From: a virus
Length of the DNA: 24,131 bases
Virus record (IMG/VR): IMGVR_UViG_3300006875_000161
Span: 1 to 24,131 of that record
Strand: one strand, 5' to 3'
Position 1 is the first letter of the stretch. Each line of letters begins with the position of its first letter. The notes beneath the pieces were generated by a model. That model ran no database searches. It had not been told where the DNA came from and saw only the letters and a program-made list of their open reading frames with translations. Below are positions 21,176 to 24,131 of the stretch, one piece after another. The position numbers and the translations under genes were made by a program.

Positions 21176-21292
21176 ATGTGTGCATCATGTGGATGTGGCC
21201 TCAAGGATAAGAAGGACCCCGGTTACGGCAAGGGTCCCGCCAAGGGCAAGAAGTCAGCACCTGCCAAGAAGGCAGCCCCCAAAAAGAAGTGA
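21176..21292 (+). CDS. Cys-motif plus Lys-rich tail mini-protein (38 aa)
   Basis: GGAGG lies nine nt before the ATG. The product starts MCASCGCGLKDKKDPGYG, a C-x2-C-x-C motif that could bind a metal, and ends in an Ala/Lys/Pro tail like a histone H1 tail (SAPAKKAAPKKK). Codon choice shifts to C/G-ending codons compared with neighbours (ggcaaggg, gccaagaag). It is the last gene before the terminator. A metal-binding or DNA-binding function is plausible but unproven. Confidence 0.75.
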   Translation: MCASCGCGLKDKKDPGYGKGPAKGKKSAPAKKAAPKKK

Positions 21293-21323
21293 ACTCATTG
21301 ATTACCTGCAGTTGTAGGTAAAG

Positions 21324-21355
21324 AAAAAGCCCCAGGAAAAACCTGGGGCTTTTTT
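21324..21355. terminator. Strong bidirectional rho-independent terminator
   Basis: GCCCCAGG and CCTGGGGC form a perfect 8-bp GC-rich stem around an A5 loop, flanked by A5 on the left and T6 on the right, so either strand gives stem plus U-tract. It separates the plus-strand island from the convergent minus-strand tail-module genes. A weaker TACCT/AGGTA pairing lies just upstream (about 21303-21320). Confidence 0.92.
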
Positions 21356-21373
21356 ATTTGCAACTTGTGCAGA

Positions 21374-22174
21374 TTACAAGTTTGCTTGATGATCTAAAAC
21401 TACATCCATGATCTTTTTTAGTAGATCTTTATTCATGGAAAACCCAAGTTCTGTGCCATCATTAAACATTAACAAAACAGTTCCTACATCCAAACTAGCA
21501 ATCTGTTCTTCAATAGGTGTTCCTGTCAAGGCATTAATTGCTTCCTCTTTTGTCTTAACGTTAAACCCTGCGTTTGCAGCCATTCGTTTAACGGATACTG
21601 CTGGCATAACCTCAAGTGTTTCTCTATCAAAACTACTTGTGTCTAGATTTAACAAGTTATCAATGTGTGCGTCAGTGTTGCTCTTGGTTGTTAATTGCAT
21701 AACACCAGACTGATTGTTAGAAGCGGGTATGATTAAATCTGAATCTTCTACAATTATCGGCACTAATCCGTTTGTAAGCTCAAGAGACTTAATACCCATA
21801 CCCAACGCTGTTGATGCCAAAAACAATGAACGCTGTGGGTTTGACTCATCCCACATAATTAATGCAGCACTGTCCTTTGTTGCCTCAAGAAGAGACATGA
21901 TTTCCATGTCTACTTCATCCGTTTGTTCTACAGATGCAGCTGACTTTTTAATTGCGTTTGGCAACGGTCTACCATCAGTAGCTTCGATGACTACGTATTC
22001 CATCTCGTTATCCAACAGCCAATCGTAAACATACTCAAGAGCTGGGGATATCTTTTTAGTTCCGTACCAAGGAATTACATATCGGCCTTTACCACTGTCC
22101 GTCAGTGACGCAACGATGACCTCTCTTGGAACATCAGAAGTTCCGAGTATTCCGTAAGTTGTGTTAGTACCCAC
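21374..22174 (-). CDS. Alpha/beta protein of unknown function at the end of the tail operon (266 aa)
   Basis: The N-terminal 140 residues alternate strands and helices (TYGILGTSDV, MEYVVIEATDG, SAALIMWDES, then STALGMGIKSLELTNGLVPI), a Rossmann-like layout as in SLOG or similar nucleotide-binding domains. A second half (about residues 195-266) is helical with SVKRMAANAGF and a C-terminal MNKDLLKKIMDVVLDHQA. There are no catalytic motifs or membrane spans. It is the last gene before the terminator on this strand and lies 8 nt after a membrane-protein gene. Actinophages have similar unknown proteins near replication or lysis genes; a specific role cannot be stated. Confidence 0.85.
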   Translation of the reverse strand: MGTNTTYGILGTSDVPREVIVASLTDSGKGRYVIPWYGTKKISPALEYVYDWLLDNEMEYVVIEATDGRPLPNAIKKSAASVEQTDEVDMEIMSLLEATKDSAALIMWDESNPQRSLFLASTALGMGIKSLELTNGLVPIIVEDSDLIIPASNNQSGVMQLTTKSNTDAHIDNLLNLDTSSFDRETLEVMPAVSVKRMAANAGFNVKTKEEAINALTGTPIEEQIASLDVGTVLLMFNDGTELGFSMNKDLLKKIMDVVLDHQANL

Positions 22175-22182
22175 TAAATCTC

Positions 22183-22437
22183 CTATCTAATATTTTTTCT
22201 GGAAGCTGCGTCTCCACTTAGAGTTAACAAGCGAAGGACTGAGTGCACTGTACCAGATAGTGCGGAAACTGCCGCTCCATTAATTAAAATATTCTCGGTA
22301 GAAATTAATGCGCATGCACCGTACGACAGTGACAGTGATGCAAGCAGCTTTACCCATGGCATGGCTTCTTTTGGTAGCAAGGAATCAATAAACTGTAATA
22401 CTTTGTATACAGCTAACCCAGCTATAATTAAGTCCAT
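22183..22437 (-). CDS. Small membrane protein, holin candidate (84 aa)
   Basis: AGGAG lies seven nt before the ATG, one nt after the tail-protein stop. Hydrophobic stretches at about residues 2-20 (DLIIAGLAVYKVLQFIDSLL), 31-46 (LLASLSLSYGACALIS) and 50-70 (ILINGAAVSALSGTVHSVLRL) suggest two or three membrane segments, with a basic C-terminus (SRKNIR). Size and membrane topology suit a holin, but position next to a tail gene also fits a tail-associated or unknown membrane protein; no lysin is present in the window. Confidence 0.75.
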   Translation of the reverse strand: MDLIIAGLAVYKVLQFIDSLLPKEAMPWVKLLASLSLSYGACALISTENILINGAAVSALSGTVHSVLRLLTLSGDAASRKNIR

Positions 22438-22438
22438 T

Positions 22439-24131
22439 TTAAACTCCTGGTATGTTGTCGTATGTTATTACGTATTTGTAAGTTGGTATCTTTGAAATAA
22501 CGTTACTTGTATTTTTGTAGTAACCATTACTGTACAGGGTTCCAGAAGAAATTGATTCGGTTACGGGAATTATGAACTGAAGAAGTCTGTCTATTACATT
22601 TTGAGTTTTTGCCCAGTTGGATGAGTACACAGATTCAGAATCGTTTGCTGTCCCTTTCCAGCGATAGTCTGATATTGAGCCAGTTGACCCGATCAACCAC
22701 CCACCACGAGATGTGTTTCCATCAAAGTATTCTCCAATATAATCTCTTTCAAGAAGGGCGTATTGGAAGTCATTATAAGATATAGACACCGACCCAACAG
22801 AGTTAGCAAAGCGTATGCTTAAAACAGCATCTGTGTAGGACGTTACAGAAGAAGGTACTTCTAATCTCCAATAACTTTTTCCAGCATAAATTTGAGCAGT
22901 GCTATCCGTGGTTATTAACCCAGCAGATCCTCCAGAGGCACCCCCTGGTGCATACAAAGATACTGAGTTAATAGAATCTTGTATATACGCAGCAACGTCT
23001 GTTTCAGGAGGTACAGAAATTGAAAAGTATAAAATGTCTCCACCTATTACTTTTATGTATTTTGGAGAACCAGGACTTGCCGTAGAGGCTGTCTCAAGGT
23101 ACGTATAGGTAGTGTCTATTGGGTCTGGAAAACTTGACCACCGTTCGGTAGTGGCAACTCCTGAGCTAAGTGTCTCGTTTGGCGTTGATCCACCACTGTA
23201 CACCACGGTCTGTGAATCTCCTAAGACACCAGAATCATATGCTATTACACTGTTTGCTACAGTTGGCTCTCCACCATCAAGGCCAGATGCAACTCCACTG
23301 GTGAATGCTGGGTCAGATAAAAGGTTTATTCTTTGTGGGTATACTTTTATTGTTTTAGCAGATTCGTTTAATATTACATCTGCTCCACACAAAGCTTCAA
23401 GGTGTGCTTCAATAGATGTTTTTGATCCTGCTTTCTTTTTAAGTTTTGAAAAACTTATTAAGTAATCTCTTAAACGTTGAGAACCTACGTCATCTGTCGT
23501 TAGTGTCACTCCTAAATCTTGAGCCACATAGTTAAGTAATTCTTCATCGGACACCAATGGGTCACGCATTGCTAATGCATACCGTAGCGTAGATTTAATT
23601 TTGTCCAAGTCCCAACTGAATATTGACAAATATTTTTGTAAATGCCCTGAATCTGCCTCGTCTAAAGCCCGGTAGTGTTCAGGAATTTTTGAGTATAGAT
23701 CTTCCAAAGAATCCTGGTTACTGGGTAGTAGTACTGGCATCTTTGAAACGATCTCATAGTAATCGTCCCCTTCATAAGATCTATATCTAATGAACATTGA
23801 ATAGTAAGCCCATACACCTATAACTTCTGTATGAACAAAACTAGATATGTTACGCGTTTCAACTATTACGGAACCCTCAGCGATAGTGTCTGGGCAACCA
23901 TAGTTTGAATACACAATCAATACTGAGTATGGTCTTGTAGAGGACGGGTTAGTTGGGTCTGTATCATACAGAGTTAAATCCCAAGACAGTGTTACTTCAT
24001 TGTAACTAGAAGCCGCTGCTTCAAAATAAGCAGCGTTGTATAGCGTATTACCAACCGGTACAGCCGTACCTAGAGTAGGTGGTACTTGAACGCCATCTCC
24101 GCGTATATAGGCAGCAGATGCTGCTCCAGTA
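22439..24131 (-). CDS. Tail/baseplate protein, P2 gpI-like (5' end outside window)
   Basis: The frame is open from the window end to the stop at 22439 (563 codons visible), so the 5' end is missing; an internal TTG near 23920 is not the start. The visible N-terminal part reads TGAASAAYIRGDGVQVPPTL then GTAVPVGNTLYNAAYFEAA, typical of phage tail proteins, and there are only a few codons upstream to expect. A P2 gpI-like domain follows (PEHYRALDEADSGHLQKYLS, then DLDKIKSTLRYALAMRDP and ELLNYVAQDLGVTL). Later come beta-rich, Ser/Thr/Gly-rich segments, possibly a carbohydrate-binding or spacer region. It probably forms part of the tail tip or baseplate. Confidence 0.85.
   Translation of the reverse strand, partial: TGAASAAYIRGDGVQVPPTLGTAVPVGNTLYNAAYFEAAASSYNEVTLSWDLTLYDTDPTNPSSTRPYSVLIVYSNYGCPDTIAEGSVIVETRNISSFVHTEVIGVWAYYSMFIRYRSYEGDDYYEIVSKMPVLLPSNQDSLEDLYSKIPEHYRALDEADSGHLQKYLSIFSWDLDKIKSTLRYALAMRDPLVSDEELLNYVAQDLGVTLTTDDVGSQRLRDYLISFSKLKKKAGSKTSIEAHLEALCGADVILNESAKTIKVYPQRINLLSDPAFTSGVASGLDGGEPTVANSVIAYDSGVLGDSQTVVYSGGSTPNETLSSGVATTERWSSFPDPIDTTYTYLETASTASPGSPKYIKVIGGDILYFSISVPPETDVAAYIQDSINSVSLYAPGGASGGSAGLITTDSTAQIYAGKSYWRLEVPSSVTSYTDAVLSIRFANSVGSVSISYNDFQYALLERDYIGEYFDGNTSRGGWLIGSTGSISDYRWKGTANDSESVYSSNWAKTQNVIDRLLQFIIPVTESISSGTLYSNGYYKNTSNVISKIPTYKYVITYDNIPGV

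Noticed and set aside
22439-23920. Treating the tail gene as complete with a TTG start at 23920
   Set aside because: The frame stays open to the window end and the upstream residues read as normal tail-protein sequence, so the gene is cut by the window.
1-24131. tRNA, rRNA, integrase, insertion sequences or attachment sites
   Set aside because: No cloverleaf-like stretches, recombinase motifs or terminal repeats were seen in the intergenic regions, which are all shorter than about 90 nt.

Overview
The window looks like part of the genome of a tailed dsDNA phage, probably a siphovirus of the actinobacteriophage type. The evidence is a dense block of co-directional, overlapping genes for a complete phage replisome, next to a P2 gpI-like tail protein and a small membrane protein. 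The replisome set is: initiator, DnaC-like loader, DnaB-like helicase, TOPRIM primase, SNF2 helicase, gp32-type ssDNA-binding protein, family A DNA polymerase, RecA, and several PD-(D/E)XK nucleases. The gene order and protein styles resemble actinobacteriophages. The base composition is visibly more A+T-rich than in phages of high-GC soil actinomycetes, so a lower-GC (for example freshwater) actinobacterial host is possible. That host call is inference. No integrase, tRNA, rRNA, CRISPR array or insertion sequence was seen.

Layout, by + coordinate. (1) 1-5610, minus strand: a Lys-rich protein cut by the window edge, a 53-aa charged protein, and a giant 1778-aa low-complexity protein that appears to have its own promoter and a 12-bp palindrome in its leader. 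(2) 5671-20108, minus strand: one long, tightly packed early operon read from right to left. It runs initiator, 71-aa protein, DnaC-like ATPase, unknown protein, DnaB, primase, SNF2 helicase, coiled-coil protein, 57-aa protein, MerR-like protein, ssDNA-binding protein, PolA, acidic protein, zinc ribbon, RecA, small nuclease, Cas4-like nuclease, unknown protein, 53-aa protein, Holliday-junction resolvase, and a SpoVS homologue. Many junctions are ATGA, TGATG or TAATG overlaps. (3) 20109-20196: a divergent intergenic region. (4) 20197-21292, plus strand: an isolated island encoding a Dps/ferritin-like protein and four very small Lys-rich or Cys-rich peptides, one of which is frameshifted. It ends at a strong bidirectional terminator (21324-21355). 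(5) 21374-24131, minus strand: the end of a tail-module operon, with the tail protein (5' end outside the window), a membrane protein and an unknown alpha/beta protein.

How the parts could work together: the initiator gene carries a cluster of GGGTCA/TGACCC dyads in the stretch between its winged-helix and C-terminal domains, beside an A+T-rich stretch. This is the arrangement of the lambda origin inside gene O, so this is the predicted replication origin. The initiator would recruit the DnaC-like loader and DnaB helicase, primase and PolA would copy the DNA, and RecA plus the nucleases would handle recombination and resolution. The window also contains three kinds of possible nucleic-acid-coating protein (SpoVS, Dps and Lys-rich peptides). 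A phage nucleoid or genome-condensation function for these is the most speculative but most interesting idea here.
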